A stretch of 48,699 bases of DNA from Thiogranum sp. (GCA_030148915.1 JASBSN010000072.1:1-48699), one strand, 5' to 3'. Counted from the first letter of the stretch, positions 24,482-32,339 are shown. Numbers and translations are program-made. The notes: generated from the sequence alone by a model not told the origin.

Positions 24482-24937
24482 ATGAATACATTGAGTCAGA
24501 CCATGAAGAAAAAAAACTATTGGGACAAGGCGGGTATCGGTGCTTCACTGCTTTGCCTCCTGCATTGCCTGGCCACCCCGTTCCTGATTACCGCGCTGCC
24601 GATACTCGCCGCCACCGAGCACCAGACACACAGTGTACTGGCGGTGTTCATGCTGCTTATCGGTCTGCTGGCTTTCTTACCCGGTTACCGTAAGCATCGC
24701 CGCAAGGCCATCCCCGGGGCCGGCGCCATCGGCCTGGCGGCGATAATCGCCGCGACGCTATTACCAGAGATGGAAGGCAGGGAGACCATCGAGACCCTGA
24801 TGGTCGTCGGCGGTGGCGTCATCCTTATCGCCTCACACCTGCGCAACAGCTACTGGTGCCGGTTTTGCAGTGTCTGCGGTGATCAGTCCTGCGCTTTGCA
24901 GGAAGGGCGCGCCCTCCCCGGTCGGTCGACGCAATAA
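24482..24937 (+). CDS. MerC-domain membrane protein
   Basis: 151 residues. Four membrane helices spaced over about 20-125 carry the MerC-type first-helix pair CLLHCLATP. MerC is an inner-membrane mercury transporter, but MerC-domain proteins away from mer genes are commonly linked with zinc or other metals. The C-terminus has a second Cys cluster (WCRFCSVCGDQSC) on the cytoplasmic or periplasmic side, not usual for MerC of mer operons. No merR/T/P/A is present in the window. The following outer-membrane gene starts 1 bp after the stop, which suggests translational coupling. Confidence 0.82.
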   Translation: MNTLSQTMKKKNYWDKAGIGASLLCLLHCLATPFLITALPILAATEHQTHSVLAVFMLLIGLLAFLPGYRKHRRKAIPGAGAIGLAAIIAATLLPEMEGRETIETLMVVGGGVILIASHLRNSYWCRFCSVCGDQSCALQEGRALPGRSTQ

Positions 24938-24938
24938 T

Positions 24939-26195
24939 ATGTCGGAACAAATAGCGACTATGTCACCTACTCAAGTGGCACCACCGCCGTTGGGGACAGG
25001 GGCTGCTTGTCGATGCTGCGCACTCGGCGCGCTTCTCATCATCAGCAAAGTGTCAGCCGTGACCGCAGCCACCGGTCATGAGCCTGTCCACCACAGCGGC
25101 GCGCCCGGCGCACCAACCTGGTCGCTGTCCGGCCTGGTGGCGGCGGGGGGTTCCAGCGCCCGCGCAGCCGAACTGGAACAACTCCAGGGAGGATCCCACG
25201 ACCCGCGCAAAAACGGTTTCACCATTCAGGCCCTGGCGCTGGCCGCCCATGCCGAGCTCGACGCGCACCTGGATGCCACCGCCGGCGTCGTTTTCCATGT
25301 CGAACCCAACGGTGAGAATGTGACCGAACTGGAGCAGGCCTACATCCGTTACCGACGCCCGCCCCGGGGGCTCACCGCCATTGCGGGTCAGTTCTTCGTC
25401 GGGTTTGGAGAGGAGAATCAGCGCCATCCGGACGATTGGGATTTTGTCGACGTGCCCTTTGCCCTGACCCGTCTGTTCGGCGCCGACAAGCTGCGCACCC
25501 AGGGTCTGCAGGTGACATGGGCGGCGCCTTTGCCGTGGTCGTCAAGCTTTCAGTTTGGCGCCTACAACCCCAACGGTGAAGCGGCGACCAGCTTTCTCTT
25601 TACACCCGGCGAAACGCTGGCCGGGCATGTTCTGCAGAAACGCGATGTCGACGCAGTGGGGGATTTGCTCTACCTGCTGCGCTGGTCACACCGGCTAGGC
25701 GCGTCGTCCGGGCAACGCCTGGGGATGGGCATCTCGGCACTGTTCGGACCCAATGCCTCGGGCCGCAACACCAATACGCAGATTTACGGCCTGGATTTAC
25801 ATTGGACCCGCTATCGGCCTCACACCTCGCAAACGCCTGTGCTCGACTGGCGTACCGAAGTGATGTGGCGGCGTTACGAAGCGGCGGACACCCAGGATCC
25901 GAATCATGAAACCCTGCTCGATTACGGCGCCTTCACCCAGGCAGTGTGGCAAATCAAGGAGCAGTGGTCGAGCGCGTTACGCGCCGAATTAGGCGACGGC
26001 AACAGGAACAGTGGCGACGATCCTTTTCGCGGCAACCGCAAACGCCTGTCGCTCAATCTGACTCATCGGTACTCATCGGCGGTGAAGATCCGTATGCAAT
26101 ACAACCAGGACTGGGCCGATTACCTGCGCGACGGACGCGCCAGCAGTGTGTGGTTGCAGCTCGTCTATCAGGCCGGTACGCACACCGAGCACTAA
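24939..26195 (+). CDS. Predicted outer-membrane beta-barrel protein linked to MerC
   Basis: 418 residues from ATG 24939, one base after the MerC-type stop. A signal-like hydrophobic region (about 28-45) is preceded by CRCC. The remainder is alternating beta strands with frequent aromatic girdles (DWDFVDVPFALTRLFGADKLRTQ, WSLSGLVAAGG, RMQYNQDWADYL), consistent with a porin-like barrel; the ending (LVYQAGTHTEH) is not a classical aromatic C-terminus. Histidines near residues 46-54 and a Glu/Asp-rich loop could bind metal. I cannot place it in a precise family. Coupling to MerC suggests metal uptake across both membranes. Confidence 0.7.
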   Translation: MSEQIATMSPTQVAPPPLGTGAACRCCALGALLIISKVSAVTAATGHEPVHHSGAPGAPTWSLSGLVAAGGSSARAAELEQLQGGSHDPRKNGFTIQALALAAHAELDAHLDATAGVVFHVEPNGENVTELEQAYIRYRRPPRGLTAIAGQFFVGFGEENQRHPDDWDFVDVPFALTRLFGADKLRTQGLQVTWAAPLPWSSSFQFGAYNPNGEAATSFLFTPGETLAGHVLQKRDVDAVGDLLYLLRWSHRLGASSGQRLGMGISALFGPNASGRNTNTQIYGLDLHWTRYRPHTSQTPVLDWRTEVMWRRYEAADTQDPNHETLLDYGAFTQAVWQIKEQWSSALRAELGDGNRNSGDDPFRGNRKRLSLNLTHRYSSAVKIRMQYNQDWADYLRDGRASSVWLQLVYQAGTHTEH

Positions 26196-26349
26196 CGGAT
26201 AAAGCGTCGATGGCGAACCTCAAACGATCCTTAGCCTACGCCGCCCGTGCCGCTCAGCAACGAACAGGCACTACGCGCGCGGAACTGTAACTTCCTGCAT
26301 TACCGGCGGCGCTCTCGGTTAACTGGCTGAGCGAACAGGTTATTTGAAA

Positions 26350-26366
26350 TTGGCACAACGTCTGCA
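26350..26366 (+). promoter_or_regulatory. Sigma-54 (-24/-12) promoter upstream of ompW
   Basis: TTGGCACAACGTCTGCA matches the RpoN consensus: GG at -24, then 10 nt, then GC at -12, with TGGCAC complete. The predicted start near 26376 leaves a leader of about 26 nt before the ompW ATG. A sigma-54 activator gene lies 3 kb downstream (29635-31257). Confidence 0.72.
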
Positions 26367-26401
26367 TTGCATCGTGCAGCACAAAACAGTGGAGGAAACC
26401 T

Positions 26402-27064
26402 ATGAATAAGCGACTACGAACACGGGCATCGATCCTTACCGGTGTGTTGGCCGGTCTGGGGTGTACAGCGGCGATGGCCGACGCGGGAGACCTGCTGGTG
26501 CGCTTGCGTGCGCTGCACGTCAGCCCCAACGATGACAGCAGCGCTATCGGTGACATCCCGGGTTCCAGCGTCAGCGTTGATCCCGACACCACGATAGAAC
26601 TCGATCTGTCTTATTTTTTTACGCGCCACCTGGCAGTCGAGGCCATCTTCGGTACCAGCCGGCACGACATCAACGGCAAAGGTAGCGTGGCGGGCTTGGG
26701 CAAATTGGCAAAAATACGCACCCTGCCACCGACCGTGACCCTGCAATATCACTTTTTGCCGGAAGGCCGCATCCGACCCTATGCCGGCCTCGGCGTCAAC
26801 TACACCCTATTTTATGATGAGCAGGCCTCGAACAGTCTGGAAAGCGCGCTCGGACCGACCAACGTCGATCTCTCCAGCTCCTGGGGACTGGCCGCTCAGG
26901 CCGGTGTGGATATCGCGCTGAAAAACGAGTGGTTCGTCAATTTAGACGCCAAATATATCCGTATGGACACGACCGCTACGCTGAATTCCGGTGGCGTGGT
27001 GCGTAAGGCCAATGTCGACATCGATCCCTGGTTCATCGGCATCGGAGTGGGACGACGCTTCTGA
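26402..27064 (+). CDS. ompW: OmpW family outer-membrane protein
   Basis: 220 residues with a signal peptide (to about 27, CTAAMADAGD). The mature part is an eight-stranded barrel of the OmpW family: LLVRLRALHVSPND, TIELDLSYFFTRHLAVEAIFG, TVTLQYHF, IRPYAGLGVNYTLFYDE and a final PWFIGIGVGRRF ending in Phe. OmpW proteins form a hydrophobic channel for small apolar molecules. GGAGG lies at Shine-Dalgarno distance from the ATG. It is the first gene after the sigma-54 promoter, and the sulfur-relay genes follow at 74 bp. The coupling suggests passage of a hydrophobic or sulfur-containing compound (inference). Confidence 0.92.
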   Translation: MNKRLRTRASILTGVLAGLGCTAAMADAGDLLVRLRALHVSPNDDSSAIGDIPGSSVSVDPDTTIELDLSYFFTRHLAVEAIFGTSRHDINGKGSVAGLGKLAKIRTLPPTVTLQYHFLPEGRIRPYAGLGVNYTLFYDEQASNSLESALGPTNVDLSSSWGLAAQAGVDIALKNEWFVNLDAKYIRMDTTATLNSGGVVRKANVDIDPWFIGIGVGRRF

Positions 27065-27138
27065 TCGCCACAAATACTTAGGCAACGACATCCGTGCGGC
27101 ATCGCGCGTTACCGTCGTCACAGCAGAGAAAAGACCTT

Positions 27139-27528
27139 ATGACAACAAAATTCAATATTATCTGTATTTCCGGACTGCGCGAAAATCTGCAAATGGCGGC
27201 GATGTTCGCCGCCACCGCGGCCGTCAGCGGCAGCTCGGTTACCGTATTTATGTCCATGAACGCCCTGCAGTACTTCGTCAGAGGCAAACACCTTCCAGCA
27301 CCGGCCGAGGGCAACATCGGCCATTTCATGGAGATGAAACACGTCCCTCCCTTCGAGGATTTATTCCGCCAGGCCGCCGAGCTCGGCGATGCAAAGATCT
27401 ATCCCTGCTCCATGGCAATGGAAGTGCTCGATATTCCGGACGGACAGCTGCAACCCTATTTCGAAGCGCCGCTGGGTTTGACCAAGTTTATTTCCGATTG
27501 TGAGGATGCACACGTTGTCACCTTTTAA
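27139..27528 (+). CDS. DsrE-family sulfur carrier/relay protein
   Basis: 129 residues from ATG 27139. DsrE/DsrF-like fold: FNIICISGLRENLQMAAMFAATAAVSGSSVTVFMS at the N-terminus and a conserved Cys90 in YPCSMAMEVLDIP, followed by TKFISDC. The cysteine at this position carries persulfide in DsrE2-type proteins. It precedes a TusA-type protein by 42 bp, the usual partner in sulfane-sulfur trafficking. No dsrAB, dsrC or rhd genes are present, so this is not the full Dsr pathway; a relay from the quinone oxidoreductase-like enzyme downstream is plausible. Confidence 0.88.
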   Translation: MTTKFNIICISGLRENLQMAAMFAATAAVSGSSVTVFMSMNALQYFVRGKHLPAPAEGNIGHFMEMKHVPPFEDLFRQAAELGDAKIYPCSMAMEVLDIPDGQLQPYFEAPLGLTKFISDCEDAHVVTF

Positions 27529-27570
27529 TTCAACCGATCAGCAGACGTTTTTATCTATAGCGAGGTACCC

Positions 27571-27801
27571 ATGAGCGACTCTCAGCGCGTTGACGCACGT
27601 AACTCCTTTTGCCCGGGGCCGCTGATGGAGTTGATCGCGGCCATGAAGCTGGCCAAGGTCGGAGATGAACTGGAAGTTCTGTCAACCGACAAAGGTTCCG
27701 CCCACGACATACCGGAATGGATCGCCAAAGTCGGGCACGAACTCCTCGGCACGCGCGAAGAGGACGGCGTTTACTACATTCAGGTACGCAAAAGCAAGTA
27801 A
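27571..27801 (+). CDS. TusA-family sulfurtransferase
   Basis: 76 residues, TusA-type fold. The sulfur-carrying Cys14 is in FCPGPLMELIAAMK, the CPxP motif, with VGDELEVLSTDKGSAHDIPEW as the typical second half. It accepts and passes sulfane sulfur by persulfide transfer. It stands between a DsrE-type protein (42 bp) and an SQR-like flavoprotein (36 bp). GCGAGG is a weak Shine-Dalgarno. Not the housekeeping TusA of tRNA thiolation, as judged by its operon context, but that cannot be excluded. Confidence 0.92.
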   Translation: MSDSQRVDARNSFCPGPLMELIAAMKLAKVGDELEVLSTDKGSAHDIPEWIAKVGHELLGTREEDGVYYIQVRKSK

Positions 27802-27837
27802 ACAAGCAGCGCTTTTAACCCCATTGGAGGTGACCAC

Positions 27838-28974
27838 ATGAAGAAAATCGTTATCGTTGGAGGCGGCACCGGCGGCACCATCCTGGCCAACAACCTTGCC
27901 CGCCGTCTTGCCACGGAGCTGGCTTCCAACCAGGTTCGCATCACCATGCTCTCGGCGACCGATAAGCATATGTACCAGCCTGGCCTGTTATACGTGGCGT
28001 TTGGTCGCATGGCCGCGGAGGATCTCTACCAGGATCAGCGCTCGCTGCTCGAGCCCGGTATCACTTTTCACGTCGATCCGGTGAAAACCTTTGACCTGGA
28101 GCATAACCGGGTGGAAACCCAAGCCGGAGTCAGTCACGCCTACGATTACCTGGTCATCTGCACCGGTTCGCGGCCCAATCCCGAGAGCGTGCCGGGGCTC
28201 GCCGAGCACGCCAATCACGTCTACACGCTGGAGGCGGCGCAGAAAACCTTTGCCGCCTTGCAGCAGTTCAAGGGCGGACGGGTGGCGATCGTTACCGGCG
28301 TTCCGCATAAATGTCCGATGGTGCCACTGGAGCTGACCTTCATGATGCACGATTATTTCAAAGATCGCGCCATGTTGGACCAGGTGGAGTTCTATTACAC
28401 CTACCCGATCGGCCGCCTGCACTCACTGGAAAATGTCGGCAAATGGGCGCAGAGAGAGTTCGACAAGCTGGGAATCAATTATGAAACCCTGTTCAATGCC
28501 AAAGAGGTCGACGGCGCCAAGCAGCAGGTACACAGCGAAGAAGGCAGTGTGCTCGATTACGACCTGCTGATCACCGTACCCCCCCACAACGGCATGTCGG
28601 TCATTCTGGAAAATGAGTTGGGCGCGGGCGGCTGGATTCCCACCGACCCCGCCACGCTGCAAATGCAGGGAACTGAGAACGTATTTGTGCTCGGTGACAC
28701 CACCAACATCCCGATCAGTAAAGCCGGCTCGACCGCCCATTACGAGGCCGAAACGCTGGGTGAAAACCTCAGCACTTTGGTCAGGCAGGGCACCATGGTC
28801 AGGGCTTATGAGGGCAAAGTCTTTTGCTTTATCGAGGCCGGTAAAGACCGTGCTACCTACGCCTCGTTCGACTACCTGCACCCGCCTCAGCCGCAATCAC
28901 CGACACAGATGATCCATTGGTTCAAGCTTGCTTACAACAAACTTTACTGGAACTCGGTACGCGGACTTCTGTAA
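27838..28974 (+). CDS. Sulfide:quinone oxidoreductase-like FAD protein
   Basis: 378 residues. The Rossmann FAD motif GGGTGGT starts at residue 8, the second FAD contact is VFVLGDTTN (about 282-290), and YDYLVICTGSRPNP is typical of SQR/FCSD flavoproteins. Of the three redox cysteines of canonical SQR, Cys159 (PHKCPMVPLELTF) and Cys330 (GKVFCFIEAG) align; the third, near 124-128, is absent. The C-terminus (HWFKLAYNKLYWNSVRG) is an amphipathic membrane-binding helix. It probably oxidises sulfide or a persulfide and passes electrons to quinone. GGAGGTG is a strong Shine-Dalgarno. TusA and DUF1641 genes flank it tightly. Confidence 0.85.
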   Translation: MKKIVIVGGGTGGTILANNLARRLATELASNQVRITMLSATDKHMYQPGLLYVAFGRMAAEDLYQDQRSLLEPGITFHVDPVKTFDLEHNRVETQAGVSHAYDYLVICTGSRPNPESVPGLAEHANHVYTLEAAQKTFAALQQFKGGRVAIVTGVPHKCPMVPLELTFMMHDYFKDRAMLDQVEFYYTYPIGRLHSLENVGKWAQREFDKLGINYETLFNAKEVDGAKQQVHSEEGSVLDYDLLITVPPHNGMSVILENELGAGGWIPTDPATLQMQGTENVFVLGDTTNIPISKAGSTAHYEAETLGENLSTLVRQGTMVRAYEGKVFCFIEAGKDRATYASFDYLHPPQPQSPTQMIHWFKLAYNKLYWNSVRGLL

Positions 28975-28998
28975 CCAGACCCCCACGGAGACAATCAC

Positions 28999-29616
28999 AT
29001 GAGTACCGAAGCAAACCAGGCAGTCGCCAACCCCGATGAGCAGACCAGCGCCGAGTTGCGCCGCCTGCTCACCGGCATGCAGGACGCCCTTACCGACGAA
29101 ATGGTCACCCGCCTAGCGCAGACGCTGGCCGGCGGTGCCGGCTTGCTCGATCAGATCGAGCGCAGCGGCGCGCACCGGGCCATCCCGCTGCTCACGACCA
29201 TGCTCGATAACGGCGATCTGCAGCGTGTCGCCCAATTGGCACGGGTGATCGGCGCGGTTCAGGACGCACTCAGCGACGAAATGATTGTGCGTCTGGGCGA
29301 GCTTGTCAGCGGCAGTATGACGCTATTGGATCGGCTCAACAGATCGGGGCTGGACCGAGTTTTACCGGCATTACCCGGTCTGGTCGAGGCGCTCGACCGG
29401 ATGCTGCAACAACATCTGCTCGAAGATATGCTCGTCTGCATGGACGAGGCGACGGCACACGCCGGGCGCGCCACCCCGGCGGGCGGCGGGTTAAAGGGCC
29501 TCTGGTCGATAGCCCGGGAGCCGGAAACCCAGGAGACGCTGCGTTTTCTATTACAGATCGGTCAGCAGTTTCGCGCCTGTCGCGCTGCGCGCCAGTCAGC
29601 GCAGAGCGGCGACTGA
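28999..29616 (+). CDS. DUF1641 protein
   Basis: 205 residues, all-helical. Two internally similar blocks occur: TGMQDALTDEMVTRLAQTLAGGAGLLDQIERSG (about 25-57) and IGAVQDALSDEMIVRLGELVSGSMTLLDRLNRSG (about 82-115). The DUF1641 signature GGLKGLWSIAREPETQETLRFLLQI is near the C-terminus. DUF1641 proteins often follow SQR-like flavoproteins with DsrE/TusA genes, but I know no biochemical function. It starts 24 bp after the flavoprotein stop with a CGGAGA Shine-Dalgarno and converges with the activator gene. The repeat suggests an internal duplication and a scaffold-like role. Confidence 0.85.
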   Translation: MSTEANQAVANPDEQTSAELRRLLTGMQDALTDEMVTRLAQTLAGGAGLLDQIERSGAHRAIPLLTTMLDNGDLQRVAQLARVIGAVQDALSDEMIVRLGELVSGSMTLLDRLNRSGLDRVLPALPGLVEALDRMLQQHLLEDMLVCMDEATAHAGRATPAGGGLKGLWSIAREPETQETLRFLLQIGQQFRACRAARQSAQSGD

Positions 29617-29634
29617 AGCCTTTTCATTGCAGCA

Positions 29635-31257
29635 TCAGGCCAGATCTGCGGGCGGCGTTTCAACTTTTCTGCGATAGGTCGACGGGTCGATGCCATGAGA
29701 TTTCATCTTCTGGTGCACCGCCCGCGGTGTAATGCCCATGGAACGGGCGACCTTGCTGACATTTCCGGAAAAACGGTTCAGCCCGGCGTGGATGATCTTT
29801 CTTTCCAGCGCCATGGTGGCGTTCTTTTTTACCGCGCGCAAATCGAAGTTGGCCATGGCCGCAGAAGCGCCGGCCGCGTCCGCCTCCTCGGCGACATCCA
29901 GCGTGGCGATGACCTGGCCCTGGGTAAAAAGAAAAGCGCGTTCGAGAATGTTTTCCAATTCACGCACATTTCCCGGCCACGAATAGCCCATGGCCATGAG
30001 CCAGGCCGATTCGTTCAACACTTTTGGTTTGCACTTGTACTTATCGGCGAGCTTACGCAGGAAGTGACTGACCAGCGCGGAAAGATCCTCCGGGCGTTCG
30101 CGCAGCGGTGGAATGTGAATCGGGATAACGCTCAGCCGGTAAAACAAATCCTGACGGAAATCGCCGGATGTCACCAGCGAGCCGATATCGCGGTTCGAGG
30201 CACAGATGGTGCGAACGTCCGATTTCAACGTCTGTCTGCCCCCCACCCGCTCGAATTCACCTTCCTGCAGAATGCGTAACAGGCGCGCCTGGGCCGAGAC
30301 CGGCAGCGAGTCTATCTCGTCCAGAAACAGCGTACCCTTGTCGGCGCGCTCAAAATAGCCGTGATGAACGTTATAGGCGCCGGTGAAGGCCCCTTTTTCG
30401 TGCCCGAACAGCGCACTTTCGATCAGGCTCTCGGGGATAGCCCCGCAGTTGACGGCCACAAAGGGTTGCTCCCAACGATCGCTGAGCGCGTGCGTGGCGC
30501 GCGCCACCCACTCTTTTCCGACGCCGGTTTCGCCGGAGATCTGTACGCTGGCGCTGGCGCTGGCGCTGGCTACCATTTCAACCGTCTTGAAGATTTTGCG
30601 CATCGCCGCCGATTCGGCTACTACAAATGTTTTGGGACGATTTTTTTCCCCCGCATCGTGGGTATGACACCAATACTTGTGCAGGCCCTCCTCGACACGA
30701 ACCGCACTGCCCGACTCGACCGATTTTGACACCACGACGCCCGCCTCGCTCTCATATTCATCACCGTCGAACTCGGCGGCACTTTCGCGATCGGTATAAA
30801 TACACACCTCGCACATGCCGTCATTGGTCGCCAGGCGCTTTTTCAACGCTACTTTGGCGTAACCAAAGTTACGCGCCGCAATACCGCCAAACACACTGGA
30901 GGTCATGCGACACAGCTCGGGTGCCTCTTTTACCGCATCGCCGAACGGGCAGCGGGTGTTGACCACGCGCACCACGCCGGGATCACTCGAGGCGCGGGAA
31001 AAGTTACCGCCGATCTGATTTTTGATACTGACGATAAGGTCCGAGTACTGATTGAGGTCGATCTTGCCGCACAACTCATGAGTGTCGCGATAGGACAACT
31101 CAAAACAGCTGCTGGCGGACAGCCCGAGGTATTCGATATACGAAAGGTGGCTCTGACAGCTCGGGCAGCCGAACTGACCGGCAACCTTGACACTCTGGGT
31201 GACGAAGGTTTGCAGAAAATTAATCGGATTGAGATCTACTAAAGGCTTTTCACTCAT
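29635..31257 (-). CDS. Sigma-54-dependent activator with Cys-rich N-terminal sensor (MetOD1-like)
   Basis: 540 residues from ATG 31257, with GGGGACGG as Shine-Dalgarno; a longer in-frame form has no support. The N-terminal 200 residues hold a GCPSC pair (Cys31/34), TRCPFG (Cys103), ELCRMTS (Cys116) and GMCEVC (Cys149/152), a pattern I recall as methanogen output domain 1. The AAA+ domain is complete: Walker A GETGVGKE (242-249), GAFTGA (289-294) for sigma-54 contact and LFLDEI (310-315). A Fis-type helix-turn-helix closes it ([18 protein letters not shown]). It faces the ompW-DUF1641 operon and is divergent from nothing coding, so it most likely controls the two sigma-54 promoters found here. 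Confidence 0.93.
   Translation of the reverse strand: MSEKPLVDLNPINFLQTFVTQSVKVAGQFGCPSCQSHLSYIEYLGLSASSCFELSYRDTHELCGKIDLNQYSDLIVSIKNQIGGNFSRASSDPGVVRVVNTRCPFGDAVKEAPELCRMTSSVFGGIAARNFGYAKVALKKRLATNDGMCEVCIYTDRESAAEFDGDEYESEAGVVVSKSVESGSAVRVEEGLHKYWCHTHDAGEKNRPKTFVVAESAAMRKIFKTVEMVASASASASVQISGETGVGKEWVARATHALSDRWEQPFVAVNCGAIPESLIESALFGHEKGAFTGAYNVHHGYFERADKGTLFLDEIDSLPVSAQARLLRILQEGEFERVGGRQTLKSDVRTICASNRDIGSLVTSGDFRQDLFYRLSVIPIHIPPLRERPEDLSALVSHFLRKLADKYKCKPKVLNESAWLMAMGYSWPGNVRELENILERAFLFTQGQVIATLDVAEEADAAGASAAMANFDLRAVKKNATMALERKIIHAGLNRFSGNVSKVARSMGITPRAVHQKMKSHGIDPSTYRRKVETPPADLA
30547..30570. repeat. Hexanucleotide microsatellite in the activator gene
   Basis: Four perfect copies of GCTGGC (GCCAGC on the coding strand) encode Ala-Ser repeats in [12 protein letters not shown], just before Walker A of the sigma-54 activator. 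The stretch between VA and the VLI-like strand is two residues longer than I expect for NtrC-family proteins. In-frame slippage would change the length by two residues per copy. Confidence 0.75.
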
Positions 31258-31671
31258 AACCGTCCCCACAGCTACTGAATCATGACTAAGGCGCCGCCCA
31301 AACCTGACGGCGTAGCGTATCCGCACGATGACGGGCAAAACGGGAAATATCCTTATGAGTCCAGATGCCGGGCCACCCCTTTGCTGGGTGACACAAGAGG
31401 TTGTGCGAATTTTTCTATCTACTTTTATTTACAGTGTAGACCAGTGCCGCCCTGCGCTGATCTGCATCGGTATGACTTCCACTGAAGCACGTTTCTTGCC
31501 AACAGAATTATATAAAATAAACAATAGGTTGTAAAAAGGGGTTGCGGGCAATCGGAAGCTGGCCTTCCGACATTTTTGCCGGTTGCTGTTATTTATTATT
31601 AGTTTTTATGGCGTTACGCACGACGATATAACTTCGTCATAGGAAATAATACTTCTCACTTTTTGCTCCCC
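31258..31671. other. Intergenic region, AT-rich in part
   Basis: About 414 bp with no convincing gene; short frames here have neither Shine-Dalgarno nor recognisable sequence. It must hold the promoter of the activator (minus strand), which I cannot pinpoint. There is a partial sigma-54 match on the plus strand at 31370-31385 (GG, 10 nt, GC with TTTGCT) and a hairpin with a following T-run at 31552-31576. CACAAGAGGTTGTG near 31391 is a small palindrome and could be an activator site. Confidence 0.55.
31552..31576 (+). terminator. Possible rho-independent terminator
   Basis: TCGGAAG (31552-31558) pairs perfectly with CTTCCGA (31564-31570) around a 5-nt loop, followed by CATTTTT. It points rightward, but no coding gene ends before it. 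It would fit a short noncoding transcript starting near 31395. Confidence 0.4.
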
Positions 31672-32130
31672 TCAACCGCCAAAAACCGCCCCGGGATTGA
31701 GATCGGCGGCGATAAACCCCAAGGCGACGGGGCCCGAAGTGACCCCGTAGAGCAGCGTAACGCAGGGGCGGTGAGTCACCTGACTGATATAAGTATCACA
31801 GAGAAAGACGCCTTGGAATGCCGCATTATTCAATACTGCCGTGGGTATGGCATAAGGACGCCGGGACAGATCCTGATGATAGGCGTCCCGATCGAGCACC
31901 GCGGTGTAAACATTGGAGCTGACCTGGCGGCCTTGCGTATCAATCGCATAGATCAAATCGCAGGGTAAAGGCGGCTGTAGCGCCCAAGCGCCGGACAAGG
32001 CCTGGTCGAGTCGATCGCGATTAAACCAGACACGCACCGCGCGCCTGGCCAGGGCGCGTACGGGTGCTTCGACCAAGGCGCAGACCGCCGCATGATCCTG
32101 CTGCAGAGTATCTTTTACTGACTGAGACAT
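31672..32130 (-). CDS. PDC/Cache-like sensor domain protein
   Basis: 152 residues, no signal peptide or membrane helix. The sequence follows a PDC (Cache) domain: LIYAIDTQGRQVSSNVYT, DLSRRPYAIPTAVLNN, FLCDTYISQVTHRPCVTLLYGV and the closing ALGFIAADLNPG. Such domains bind small ligands and are usually extracellular; here it is stand-alone and apparently cytosolic. It has a well-matched sigma-54 promoter 37 nt upstream (32167-32183), like the ompW operon. The neighbouring sigma-54 activator is the obvious regulator. It may sense or buffer the signal for this regulon; partner unknown. Confidence 0.78.
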   Translation of the reverse strand: MSQSVKDTLQQDHAAVCALVEAPVRALARRAVRVWFNRDRLDQALSGAWALQPPLPCDLIYAIDTQGRQVSSNVYTAVLDRDAYHQDLSRRPYAIPTAVLNNAAFQGVFLCDTYISQVTHRPCVTLLYGVTSGPVALGFIAADLNPGAVFGG

Positions 32131-32166
32131 ATGACTCGCTCGGTGGCTCTATTGATGGAAAAAATT

Positions 32167-32183
32167 TGCACTATGTGTGCCAG
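32167..32183 (-). promoter_or_regulatory. Sigma-54 (-24/-12) promoter upstream of the PDC-like gene
   Basis: Read on the minus strand, CTGGCACACATAGTGCA has TGGCAC at -24 and GC exactly 10 nt after the GG. The predicted start near 32156 gives a leader of about 26 nt, the same as for ompW. Confidence 0.72.
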
Positions 32184-32256
32184 TTTTAGCGGATGGGGTA
32201 AGCGACTGTAGCAGCGCACGATTCTGTCAGACGGAAGAAAACCGATCGGGGCAAAT

Positions 32257-32273
32257 CGCCCGGTTTTCGGGCG
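32257..32273 (-). terminator. Hairpin after the ABC exporter genes
   Basis: CGCCCG and CGGGCG pair around a 5-nt loop some 70 bp after the permease stop. On the minus strand only ATTT follows, so termination is uncertain. Confidence 0.3.
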
Positions 32274-32339
32274 CGGTGGCCTTGAGCGGCACAGTGACGG
32301 CGCAAAAAGGGCACAATGGCTGTTGCGGTGCCAGCCGCT

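Noticed and set aside
26210-26290. 26-codon frame before the sigma-54 promoter
   Set aside because: No Shine-Dalgarno and no hydrophobic or conserved pattern; treated as untranslated.
30547-30570. Tandem repeat as a CRISPR-like array
   Set aside because: Units of 6 bp without spacers inside a coding frame are a microsatellite.
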